A stretch of 5,274 nucleotides of DNA from Thermoprotei archaeon ex4572_64 (GCA_002254895.1 NJDF01000046.1:1-5274); one strand, 5' to 3'; shown: positions 1 to 4,626, numbered from the stretch's first letter. Translations and numbers: made by a program. The notes: generated by a model not told the origin, from the sequence alone.

Positions 1-324
1 TCCAAGCTTCTCAAGTTTTTTAACAATACCTCTAATGATGCCGCATCTAGTACTTACAAGTATTGCCTTGCTTACACGATTACCATTTTTTAAGAAAAAT
101 CTTACAAGTATTAACTTGCCGTTATAGCTTAATACGTAATCTCTAGCCTTCTCGTAAGTACTTACTATTTCTTTAAACTCTCTTTCTGCTTGATTTAGGA
201 GACTATAATGTATAGTCTCCACGTCATGACTCTTCATACCGATACTCTCCATGTCGAATAAGACAACGTCAAGATCCCTATTAACACTAAATATGGCAAT
301 ACCATAAATCCTAATCAATCTCAC
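1..324 (-). CDS. Unrecognised protein, N-terminal 108 codons, runs off the left edge
   Basis: I translated this reading frame by hand on the minus strand. It opens with GTG at 324-322, directly behind an in-frame TAG (327-325), and stays open for 108 codons to base 1, so the 3' end is missing. I do not recognise the family. The visible part begins with a hydrophobic strand (residues 4-14, IRIYGIAIFSV). A second strand (18-24) follows, then a helix around 38-62, two strands (63-78 and 84-91) and a final helix (96-107). This beta-beta-alpha-beta-beta-alpha order loosely recalls Roadblock/LC7 folds, but that is only a guess. No signal peptide or membrane span is visible. A TATA-like box about 26-28 bases upstream supports the GTG start on a leaderless transcript. 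A perfect 10-bp inverted repeat lies inside the gene (198-220). The gene is divergent from everything to its right up to 973. Confidence 0.65.
   Translation of the reverse strand, partial: MRLIRIYGIAIFSVNRDLDVVLFDMESIGMKSHDVETIHYSLLNQAEREFKEIVSTYEKARDYVLSYNGKLILVRFFLKNGNRVSKAILVSTRCGIIRGIVKKLEKLG
198..220. repeat. Perfect 10-bp inverted repeat with a 3-base loop
   Basis: Bases 198-207 (GGAGACTATA) are the exact reverse complement of 211-220 (TATAGTCTCC), separated by ATG at 208-210. The pairing stops at both outer edges. It lies inside the minus-strand gene, around codons 36-42. It could form an RNA hairpin or a DNA cruciform, or be a protein-binding site. Confidence 0.7.
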
Positions 325-338
325 CTAGTAAGTTGGCT

Positions 339-461
339 ATGATTACCTTTAAAAAGATTTTCCTTAAAGACGTTCAGATAAAGAGATTACTCAACAGTTA
401 TGGCGAGTTTTCACAACTTACTAACTTTCTAGAAGAATCTAGATATGTTGTGAAGAGTTGA
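339..461 (+). CDS. Possible small protein, 40 codons (doubtful)
   Basis: An ATG at 339 opens 40 codons ending in TGA at 459-461. The product would start MITFKKIFLKDVQIKRLL and be lysine-rich and probably helical. I see no family match. Against it, there is no Shine-Dalgarno sequence before 339 and no clear TATA box about 26 bases upstream, and the ORF covers the promoter of the divergent gene. In its favour, it ends 14 bases before the ATG at 476, and a GAGGT motif begins right after its stop, so it could be translationally coupled to the next frame. It may be chance or the remains of a gene. Confidence 0.22.
   Translation: MITFKKIFLKDVQIKRLLNSYGEFSQLTNFLEESRYVVKS
348..356 (-). promoter_or_regulatory. 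TATA-like box for the 324-1 gene
   Basis: On the minus strand this reads CTTTTTAAA. Its centre is about 28 bases before the GTG at 324, the spacing expected if transcription starts at or next to the start codon. It lies inside the doubtful ORF 339-461 on the other strand. Confidence 0.45.
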
Positions 462-466
462 GAGGT
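462..466 (+). promoter_or_regulatory. Shine-Dalgarno-like GAGGT before ATG 476
   Basis: GAGGT sits 9 bases before the ATG at 476, a good spacing for the archaeal anti-Shine-Dalgarno. It matters because it favours 476 over 530 as the original start of the next gene, although that frame meets a TAG at 521. Confidence 0.4.
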
Positions 467-475
467 AAGTGAAAG

Positions 476-529
476 ATGAATGAGGAGGTTAGAATTTTTA
501 AGTTAACACCATCTAGTGTCTAGAGAGTA
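476..529 (+). other. In-frame 5' extension of the 530-973 gene, interrupted by TAG
   Basis: ATG at 476 gives MNEEVRIFKLTPSSV, then TAG at 521-523, then Arg-Val, and then runs without a frame change into the ATG at 530. A TGA at 470-472 closes the frame upstream, so 476 is the only alternative start. With one sense codon in place of TAG, the product would read smoothly as a helical or amphipathic N-terminus. TAG is one base from GAG (Glu) or AAG (Lys). Either the gene has acquired a nonsense codon and now starts at 530, or it always started at 530 and this stretch is untranslated leader. Recoding of TAG is least likely because three neighbouring genes end in TAG. Confidence 0.45.
495..502 (+). 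promoter_or_regulatory. TATA-like TTTTTAAG before ATG 530
   Basis: The AT-rich block at 495-502 is centred about 31 bases before the ATG at 530, so transcription could start a few bases ahead of it. This supports 530 as a usable start on a near-leaderless transcript. The match to a TATA consensus is only moderate. Confidence 0.3.
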
Positions 530-973
530 ATGCAGAGTGTAAATGTTGATAAGGATGAGTATTATGTAGTACTTCCAATATCAGTCATGGAGAAGATTGT
601 GAGATACGCATTGACTGTATGTCAAGATAGATGTCCAAGTGATAGAGATCCAGAGACATGCCTATACTTAGTAAGTTTAAGTAAAATTTTAGGCCTTGGT
701 AAACCTCCCTGTCTTGACGATTATGGATCGTATAGTGAGAAAGCTTTCAGAAGAATTATTAAGAATATTGAAGAGAAATATCGCATGAAAATTCAAGAAT
801 TTATTAATTCAAGAATAAAAGAAGGTCCTAAAAGTCTTGATGAGAATGTTGACCTAATGGAGGCACAATTCGCATTAGGTATGCTTAATGCTATGAGTAG
901 TAGGAGAAAGTTAATTATTGTTAAAGGTTCAAACATTCAGATATCTAAGACAAGTGAGACTATAATTTACTAA
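530..973 (+). CDS. Unrecognised 147-residue protein with four cysteines
   Basis: I do not recognise this protein. It is soluble by appearance, with no signal peptide or membrane segment. Near the N-terminus, residues 11-30 (YYVVLPISVMEKIVRYALTV) look like a strand followed by a helix. After this come Cys31, Cys35 and Cys44, and then Cys61 in GKPPC. The spacing (CX3C, X8, C, X16, C) could hold zinc or an iron-sulfur cluster, or form disulfides in a thermophile. Residues 70-100 form a charged helix, and the C-terminal part ends in a strand-like LIIVKGSNIQI. The start is uncertain: 530 has a TATA-like box upstream but a poor ribosome binding site, while the in-frame ATG at 476 has a good one but is cut off by TAG. 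The last 14 bases overlap the 3' end of the convergent aminotransferase gene. Confidence 0.7.
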   Translation: MQSVNVDKDEYYVVLPISVMEKIVRYALTVCQDRCPSDRDPETCLYLVSLSKILGLGKPPCLDDYGSYSEKAFRRIIKNIEEKYRMKIQEFINSRIKEGPKSLDENVDLMEAQFALGMLNAMSSRRKLIIVKGSNIQISKTSETIIY

Positions 974-2150
974 CAAGATATTTAGCTATTCTTTCAATCC
1001 CCTCATCAATTCTGTTAGGATTCTCTTTCGCAAAACTCAACCTCACATGGTACTTACCACCATCACCGAAGGCTGAGCCAGGAACTACAGCAACGTTCTT
1101 CTCTCTCAATAGTCCTACAGCAAACTCATCATCACTCATGTTTAGTTTCTTTAAGTAATTTTCAAAATTAGGGAATATGAAGAGTCCTGCTTTAGGCTTG
1201 ATAACTTTAACTTCAGGTAAGTACTTGACTAGAGCATTGTATATAGCATCTCTTCTCTCTCTATATATTGGTAAAGTTTCTTCAAGATATTTTCTCTTAT
1301 ACTTTCTGAGATATAGAAGAGCTAAATATTGAGCAGGTGTTGGTGCATTTATATTGACGTATTGTTTTACTCTTTGAAAGAACTTTACAAACTCATCATG
1401 AGCAACAATATAGCCAAGTCTCCATCCAGGAAGTGCAGGATCTTTTGAGAAAGTATTTAGTGCTATTACATGTTCTAGATCATACTTTACAGCATATGTA
1501 TGATTTCCCTCATAGTAAAGGTGCTTATAAGCCTCATCATAGATTATGTAGAAATTGTAATCTCTTGCAAGATCTACAGCGAGTTTTATAATTTCTTCTC
1601 TCAATACTGCTCCTGTTGGATTATCAGGATTTACTAAGATCATAACTTTAGTTTTCCTACTCACAGCTTCTTTCAATTCTTCCTCTCTCGGATTAAACTC
1701 ATTATCTACAGTAACTCTAATTTCTCGAACCTTAGCTCCTAAGTATTGAACTATAGGTTTGTATAGTAAGTACTCTGGATTGAGCATGACAACCTCATCA
1801 TTAAGATCAAGTAGACAAAGTAGAGTACCTATAATGGCTTCTGAAGAACCTGTAGTTACTAAGATGTTCTCAACATTAATTTTAATACCTGAATAGTACG
1901 TATAGTCTTCAGAAATCGCTACTCTAAGTTCTTCAATACCTGAAACTGGCGTGTATGAACTTACCTCAAATGACTTTTCAAGAAGAAGTTTACAGAAATC
2001 TTTAAGCATCTCTTTACTTGGTGGAAGACCTGGCTGTCCAATGTGGAACTCATAAACATCAGCACCTCTTCTTCTAAGTTCAGTAACTTGTGCGAGTACA
2101 TGCCTAATTCTAGAGCCTGGAAGTAAATTTGCTCTACTTGAAAATCTCAT
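960..2150 (-). CDS. Class I/II PLP-dependent aminotransferase
   Basis: This is a 396-residue fold-type I aminotransferase of the aspartate aminotransferase superfamily and a cytosolic enzyme. It would move an amino group between an amino acid and a 2-oxo acid through pyridoxal phosphate. All the usual landmarks are present: GQPG at 38-41, Tyr66, GSSEA at 101-105, and NPDNPTG at 174-180 with Asn177. YDEAY at 204-208 supplies Asp205 and Tyr208. The Schiff-base lysine is Lys236 in FSKDPALPGWRLGY, followed by the phosphate-binding Arg244, and Arg370 in HVRLSF should bind the substrate carboxylate. Length is normal and nothing is missing. Substrate preference (aspartate, alanine or aromatic) cannot be read from the motifs, so I give no symbol. 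ATG at 2150 is the only sensible start. It follows rpl2 by 43 bases, with its own TATA-like box in between. It ends in TAG and overlaps the convergent gene by 14 bases. Confidence 0.95.
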   Translation of the reverse strand: MRFSSRANLLPGSRIRHVLAQVTELRRRGADVYEFHIGQPGLPPSKEMLKDFCKLLLEKSFEVSSYTPVSGIEELRVAISEDYTYYSGIKINVENILVTTGSSEAIIGTLLCLLDLNDEVVMLNPEYLLYKPIVQYLGAKVREIRVTVDNEFNPREEELKEAVSRKTKVMILVNPDNPTGAVLREEIIKLAVDLARDYNFYIIYDEAYKHLYYEGNHTYAVKYDLEHVIALNTFSKDPALPGWRLGYIVAHDEFVKFFQRVKQYVNINAPTPAQYLALLYLRKYKRKYLEETLPIYRERRDAIYNALVKYLPEVKVIKPKAGLFIFPNFENYLKKLNMSDDEFAVGLLREKNVAVVPGSAFGDGGKYHVRLSFAKENPNRIDEGIERIAKYLVSKL

Positions 2151-2176
2151 TAGGCGTAATAATGCACTATTGTAGT

Positions 2177-2184
2177 TATTAAGT
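2177..2184 (-). promoter_or_regulatory. TATA-like box for the aminotransferase gene
   Basis: The minus strand reads CTTAATAA, centred about 30 bases before the ATG at 2150 and just after the rpl2 stop codon. It would give a transcript with almost no leader. Read-through from rpl2 is also possible because the gap is short. Confidence 0.4.
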
Positions 2185-2193
2185 TTAATCTAA

Positions 2194-2958
2194 CTATTTC
2201 TTCCTTCTGTAACGCTGTGAGTATGGTATGATTTGTGAACATCTTCTACCTGTACATCTTGGAGCGATAAAGCCTACTTTTTGTCCTGGTGGTGCTGTTC
2301 TTGGTACTGGAGTACTACCTGTTGGATGATGACCACCACCGTGTGGATGTGCATAAGCACCCATGGCTTTACCTCTAACCGTTGGGTACTTCCATGCCTT
2401 AGCTTTAGATAGGTGATACTTCTTACCTGCCTTTACGAAGGGTTTCTCAGTACGTCCACCACCAGCGACAATACCAATAGTTGCTCTTGCACGTGAATCA
2501 ACTTCCATAACTTTACCACTCGGCAATTGAATTACTGTCTTACCGTTTGGCTTGTGTGAGAGCACTATGGCGTATGTACCGCCAGCTCTTGCAAATTTAC
2601 CACCATCTCCAAGGGCTTTCTCAACATTACATACCATAGTTCCTTCAGGAATCTTAGAGAGTGGAAGTACATTTCCAGGATTAGTACTTGCACCAAAGCC
2701 AATCTCTACAATCTGACCAACATACATACCTTCAACAGCAAAATTAAGCATTTCTCTACCATCTTCAAGAATAATTCTAGCAACTGGTGCTGAGATTCCA
2801 GGAATGTGTGTAAGTTCCTTAACAACACCTCTAATAACTCCTCTTAACTGCACATCATCTAGAGGAACGTACTTTATAGGTCCTTCACGCTTCCATGATG
2901 GACAGATGAAGGTAGGACTAGCCTTACCACGTCTCTGTACAAGTAGTCTTTTACCCAC
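2194..2958 (-). CDS. rpl2: Large-subunit ribosomal protein uL2 (archaeal L2)
   Basis: This is uL2, a core 50S protein that binds 23S rRNA near the peptidyl transferase centre and helps join the subunits. The 254-residue length and the start GKRLLVQRRG are as in archaeal L2. The oligonucleotide-binding part covers roughly residues 35-115, with GNVLPLSKIPEGT at 95-107. The SH3-like part follows, with IGIVAGGGR at 161-169, and then the basic C-terminus with HPHGGG at 204-209 and APPGQKVGFIA at 222-232. His206 is probably the counterpart of the conserved, activity-related histidine of bacterial L2. The tail (240-254) is basic, as expected for an rRNA contact. The start is GTG at 2958-2956; an ATG at 2980 is out of frame. 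A TATA box at 2992-2999 gives a short leader. The usual neighbours rpl23 and rps19 are absent, and trmO lies upstream. The stop is TAG. Confidence 0.97.
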   Translation of the reverse strand: MGKRLLVQRRGKASPTFICPSWKREGPIKYVPLDDVQLRGVIRGVVKELTHIPGISAPVARIILEDGREMLNFAVEGMYVGQIVEIGFGASTNPGNVLPLSKIPEGTMVCNVEKALGDGGKFARAGGTYAIVLSHKPNGKTVIQLPSGKVMEVDSRARATIGIVAGGGRTEKPFVKAGKKYHLSKAKAWKYPTVRGKAMGAYAHPHGGGHHPTGSTPVPRTAPPGQKVGFIAPRCTGRRCSQIIPYSQRYRRKK

Positions 2959-2991
2959 TAAGTAACCCCAATCCCTTCATAATACCTAGTC

Positions 2992-2999
2992 TTTAAATA
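2992..2999 (-). promoter_or_regulatory. TATA box for rpl2
   Basis: The minus strand reads TATTTAAA, a close match to the archaeal TATA consensus. Its centre is about 37 bases before the GTG at 2958, so the transcript should carry a leader of about ten bases. It implies that rpl2 has its own promoter rather than depending on trmO. Confidence 0.55.
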
Positions 3000-3006
3000 C
3001 CTTCTC

Positions 3007-3024
3007 TTAAGATCTAAATCTTAA
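3007..3024. repeat. 7-bp inverted repeat next to the rpl2 promoter
   Basis: TTAAGAT (3007-3013) and ATCTTAA (3018-3024) are exact reverse complements around CTAA. The pair ends 7 bases upstream of the rpl2 TATA box, a position suited to an operator or activator site. It lies 45 bases beyond the trmO stop, so a weak 3'-end structure is the other option, although it has few G:C pairs. Confidence 0.4.
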
Positions 3025-3069
3025 AGCATAGAAGAACTAAACCTCATGCCAGTTGGTGTGTTGACATTA

Positions 3070-3546
3070 CTAACTACGTCTTTGCCTCAACTCTTCAATC
3101 CATCTTGGTAACTTGAAACTTCTCACACACTTATCTTCAGTATATGGCTTAATATCGAGTACTGGTGTCTCGTTGAAAGCATCTAAACCTCTAACTCTTA
3201 ATATATTCTTCTCAACACCTAAAAGTTCAACAACAGTAATACCTATTGGATTTGGTCTACATGGTGATGCTGTTGCGAAGACGCCAAGTTCAGGAAGTTC
3301 ATCAAGACTAATTCCATATCTTCTAGCTAAACCTCTAGGCTTAACTTTCAACACTTTCTTACAATCATCACTAACTCTATGCATGTAGTAAGTTACAATT
3401 ATGTGCGAATACTCTTCAATACCTTTAAGCCCTTCAACATATTCATCAAGAATTACAATCTCAGCATCTACAAAACCCAACTCTTTAATCTCCTCATCAC
3501 TATACCTAGTCTTAACGTAACCTATAGGTTCAAGAGTAATTTTCAT
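3070..3546 (-). CDS. trmO: TrmO-like tRNA (adenine37-N6)-methyltransferase (TsaA/YaeB family)
   Basis: The 158-residue protein is a single TrmO domain. In characterised members this SAM-dependent enzyme methylates N6 of the t6A nucleotide at tRNA position 37 next to the anticodon, giving m6t6A. The family signatures are clear. Near the N-terminus is IGYVKTRYSDE (8-18), with YSHIIVTYYMHR at 46-57. The active-site loop ASPCRPNPIG lies at 93-102, with Cys96 where bacterial members usually have His. GLDAFNETPVLDIKPY at 120-135 holds the conserved D-x-TPVLDIKPY core. Length fits short archaeal homologues, which lack the C-terminal extension of bacterial TrmO. The start is ATG at 3546, supported by a TATA-like box about 28 bases upstream. 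It is divergent from the corrinoid gene and lies 111 bases upstream of rpl2 on the same strand, so both genes near it on this strand serve translation. Its exact archaeal substrate is inferred. The stop is TAG. Confidence 0.9.
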   Translation of the reverse strand: MKITLEPIGYVKTRYSDEEIKELGFVDAEIVILDEYVEGLKGIEEYSHIIVTYYMHRVSDDCKKVLKVKPRGLARRYGISLDELPELGVFATASPCRPNPIGITVVELLGVEKNILRVRGLDAFNETPVLDIKPYTEDKCVRSFKLPRWIEELRQRRS

Positions 3547-3554
3547 AAGATAAG

Positions 3555-3562
3555 AATATTAA
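3555..3562 (+). promoter_or_regulatory. TATA-like box for the corrinoid protein gene
   Basis: AATATTAA is centred about 29 bases before the GTG at 3588. It lies in the 41-base gap between the divergent start codons and faces right, only 7 bases from the box that serves trmO. Confidence 0.4.
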
Positions 3563-3569
3563 GTAAGGT

Positions 3570-3577
3570 AAATATAG
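3570..3577 (-). promoter_or_regulatory. TATA box for trmO
   Basis: The minus strand reads CTATATTT, a good TATA match centred 27-28 bases before the trmO ATG at 3546. This is the spacing expected for a leaderless mRNA. It lies between the rightward TATA-like box and the rightward GTG start. Confidence 0.5.
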
Positions 3578-3587
3578 TTTTTACACT

Positions 3588-4118
3588 GTGAATCTACTTG
3601 AAGAGCTTAGAAAGGTAATAGTTGAATTAGATTTAGAGAAGTTTTACCAAATCTTTGAAGAAGTTAGAAGTAGTGATGTAGATGTCAAGTCTATACTTAA
3701 CACAATCTCTGACGCTATGAGAATTGTTGGTGAGAAGTATGAAAAGGGTGAGTACCACATTCCTGAACTAGTACTTGCATCTGAGATGCTTAAAGAAGTT
3801 AATGAGTTTTTGAGAAATAGGATTGGTAAGAATGAGAAGAGAGAGTTAAAAATTGTCTTAGGTGTAGTTAAAGGTGACATACACGATCTAGGTAAAGATC
3901 CTCACGCACTTGGGTTAAGTGCATTCTTAACAACAACAGCACTTGAAATACCCAGTATCGTTAAAAAACTTGAAGAAAGAGGGCTGAGAGATCGAGTGAA
4001 GATAATTATAGGTGGTGCAGCAGTTAGTGAAGAATTGGCAAAACAATTTAAAGTAGATGCGTATGCAAGAGACGCTTTTGAAGCTGTTGAGAAGTTGAAA
4101 AGAATCTTCAATCCTTAA
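3588..4118 (+). CDS. Corrinoid (B12-binding) methyltransferase protein with a shortened Rossmann domain
   Basis: This 176-residue protein belongs to the family of small corrinoid proteins that carry a methyl group on cobalamin between two methyltransferases (MtmC/MtbC/MttC/MtaC-like, related to the MetH B12 module). Residues 1-80 form the N-terminal helical bundle, with the family motif YEKGEYHIPELVLASEML at 51-68. The B12 part starts with the strand KIVLGVVKGDIHDLGK (88-103), where His99 of DxHxxG would be the lower cobalt ligand. Then come GLSAFLTTT (109-117) and IIGGAAVSEE (140-149). In the family about 41 residues separate DxHxxG from SxL; here there are 8. The segment forming alpha1, beta2 and alpha2 of the Rossmann fold is thus absent without a frameshift. 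SxL is also changed to SAF. B12 binding is therefore doubtful. GTG 3588 is the start, supported by a TATA-like box. No methyltransferase gene is adjacent. It could be a recently damaged gene or a compact variant. Confidence 0.88.
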   Translation: MNLLEELRKVIVELDLEKFYQIFEEVRSSDVDVKSILNTISDAMRIVGEKYEKGEYHIPELVLASEMLKEVNEFLRNRIGKNEKRELKIVLGVVKGDIHDLGKDPHALGLSAFLTTTALEIPSIVKKLEERGLRDRVKIIIGGAAVSEELAKQFKVDAYARDAFEAVEKLKRIFNP

Positions 4119-4271
4119 CGTACTTTCTGAAATTCTTCGTAAAACACACTTAACTTCTACAAGATCTGCAAAGTCTTCCTGAACGAACAAGTTGTTCAAG
4201 TTCAGAAAGTTTTTCTCTCTAATCAATAATTCTTCAATCGTTAATGCATATACTTTAAGTTTAATGAGCAT
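4108..4271 (-). pseudogene. Broken small gene with a CxxC motif (frameshift and nonsense codon)
   Basis: The minus strand looks protein-coding in two frames. From ATG 4271 one frame reads MLIKLKVYALTIEELLIREK. From the run of five A's (4214-4210 on the minus strand) the sensible reading moves to another frame: KLSELEQLVRSGRLCRSCRS, then TAA (4152-4150), then VCFTKNFRKYVKD and TGA at 4110-4108. Adding one A to the run would join the two frames, leaving a single nonsense codon. The rebuilt product of about 54 residues would have CRSC plus a third cysteine (VCF), suggesting a small metal-binding protein. I do not recognise it. The end overlaps the last 11 bases of the corrinoid gene on the other strand. 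The continuous 114-codon frame from the same ATG runs 192 bases into the corrinoid gene and is probably an artefact. Confidence 0.35.
4122..4210. repeat. Nested inverted repeats after the corrinoid gene
   Basis: ACTTTCTGAA (4122-4131) is the exact reverse complement of TTCAGAAAGT (4201-4210), 69 bases away. Inside lies a second foldback: CTGAACGAACAA (4179-4190) pairs with TTGTTC (4192-4197) and GTTCAG (4200-4205), with only AA (4198-4199) bulged. Both structures need bases 4201-4205, so they exclude each other. Confidence 0.4.
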
Positions 4272-4288
4272 TTAAGTAAATTTCTCCC

Positions 4289-4408
4289 TTACTTCCCATT
4301 CCCTCCTTCTCTAAAAGTTTTATCATCTTTCCACTTCAAAAATGTTTTCCAAATATATTCATCAAGTTCCTTATTGATAAGTTCCTTTTTGAGCAACTTC
4401 TTTAACAT
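4289..4408 (-). CDS. Possible 39-residue protein or gene remnant
   Basis: ATG at 4408 opens 39 codons ending in TAA at 4291-4289. The product starts MLKKLLKKELINKELDEYIW, is charged and helical, and contains three Trp/Tyr residues in EYIWKTFLKW. The main support is a good TATA box, TTTAAATA, centred 27 bases before the ATG, which fits a leaderless transcript. An overlapping frame from ATG 4328 gives MIKLLEKEGMGSKGEIYL, which also looks coding, so a frameshift near 4328-4310 may have split a longer helical protein. The pattern ELINKELDEYIWK faintly resembles helices of ferritin-like proteins, but this is not enough for an assignment. Confidence 0.3.
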   Translation of the reverse strand: MLKKLLKKELINKELDEYIWKTFLKWKDDKTFREGGNGK

Positions 4409-4431
4409 CTTACTACTACTTCGTGAATACG

Positions 4432-4439
4432 TATTTAAA
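4432..4439 (-). promoter_or_regulatory. TATA box before ATG 4408
   Basis: The minus strand reads TTTAAATA, matching the archaeal TATA consensus, with its centre 27 bases before the ATG at 4408. It suggests the small frame 4408-4289 is or was transcribed. It overlaps the 3' end of the broken frame to its right. Confidence 0.45.
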
Positions 4440-4598
4440 GTAATGAATCATCATGTTGACAGAGAATTAATGAAAGATTATTTAATTTATCTTCTAATCT
4501 ATCAATTCTTCTACTCAGCAAGAAGTAGATAATGATATAGCAATTACTGCAGGTAATGAAAAATTACGAATAAGTAATAAAATTATGGTCACAGACAT
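4435..4598 (-). pseudogene. Possible broken small membrane protein
   Basis: Two overlapping minus-strand frames look like halves of one small protein. From ATG 4598, 27 codons begin MSVTIILLLIRN and continue with SLPAVIAIS before TGA (4517-4515). A second frame, open from 4563 to TAA at 4437-4435, reads CYIIIYFLLSRRIDRLEDKL and carries on to the stop, with no ATG of its own. A frameshift between about 4560 and 4520 would join a hydrophobic membrane segment to a basic stop-transfer pair (RR) and a short coiled-coil helix (IDRLEDKLNNL). A TATA-like CTTATAAG lies 32 bases upstream of ATG 4598. I do not recognise a family, and chance AT-rich hydrophobic codons are a real alternative. Confidence 0.22.
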
Positions 4599-4626
4599 AC
4601 CTATTAAGGAGTGTTGCTAAAATCAT

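Noticed and set aside
521..523. TAG read as pyrrolysine, encouraged by a corrinoid protein in the same window
   Set aside because: trmO, rpl2 and the aminotransferase all end in TAG, so TAG serves as an ordinary stop here. No PylS, tRNA-Pyl or methylamine methyltransferase is visible.
2951..2980. ATG 2980 as the rpl2 start
   Set aside because: It is out of frame with uL2 and meets TAA after nine codons. GTG 2958 gives the family N-terminus GKRLLVQRRG.
3113..3591. Rightward open frames opposite trmO (3113-3388 and 3379-3591)
   Set aside because: They are antisense to a gene with clear family motifs, their products are low-complexity and Ser/Leu/Asn-rich, and they match no family.
3644..4111. 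Leftward open frames opposite the corrinoid gene (3644-3880 and 3902-4111)
   Set aside because: They are serine- and leucine-rich shadows of a real gene on the other strand.
3927..4271. Continuous 114-codon leftward frame from ATG 4271
   Set aside because: Its C-terminal half is antisense to the corrinoid gene and reads as cysteine/serine-rich noise. Only the first 20 residues look coding, and the sensible reading then moves to another frame.
4470..4532. Rightward 20-codon ORF starting MKDYLIYLL
   Set aside because: It is very short and AT-driven, with no ribosome binding site or TATA box at a suitable distance.
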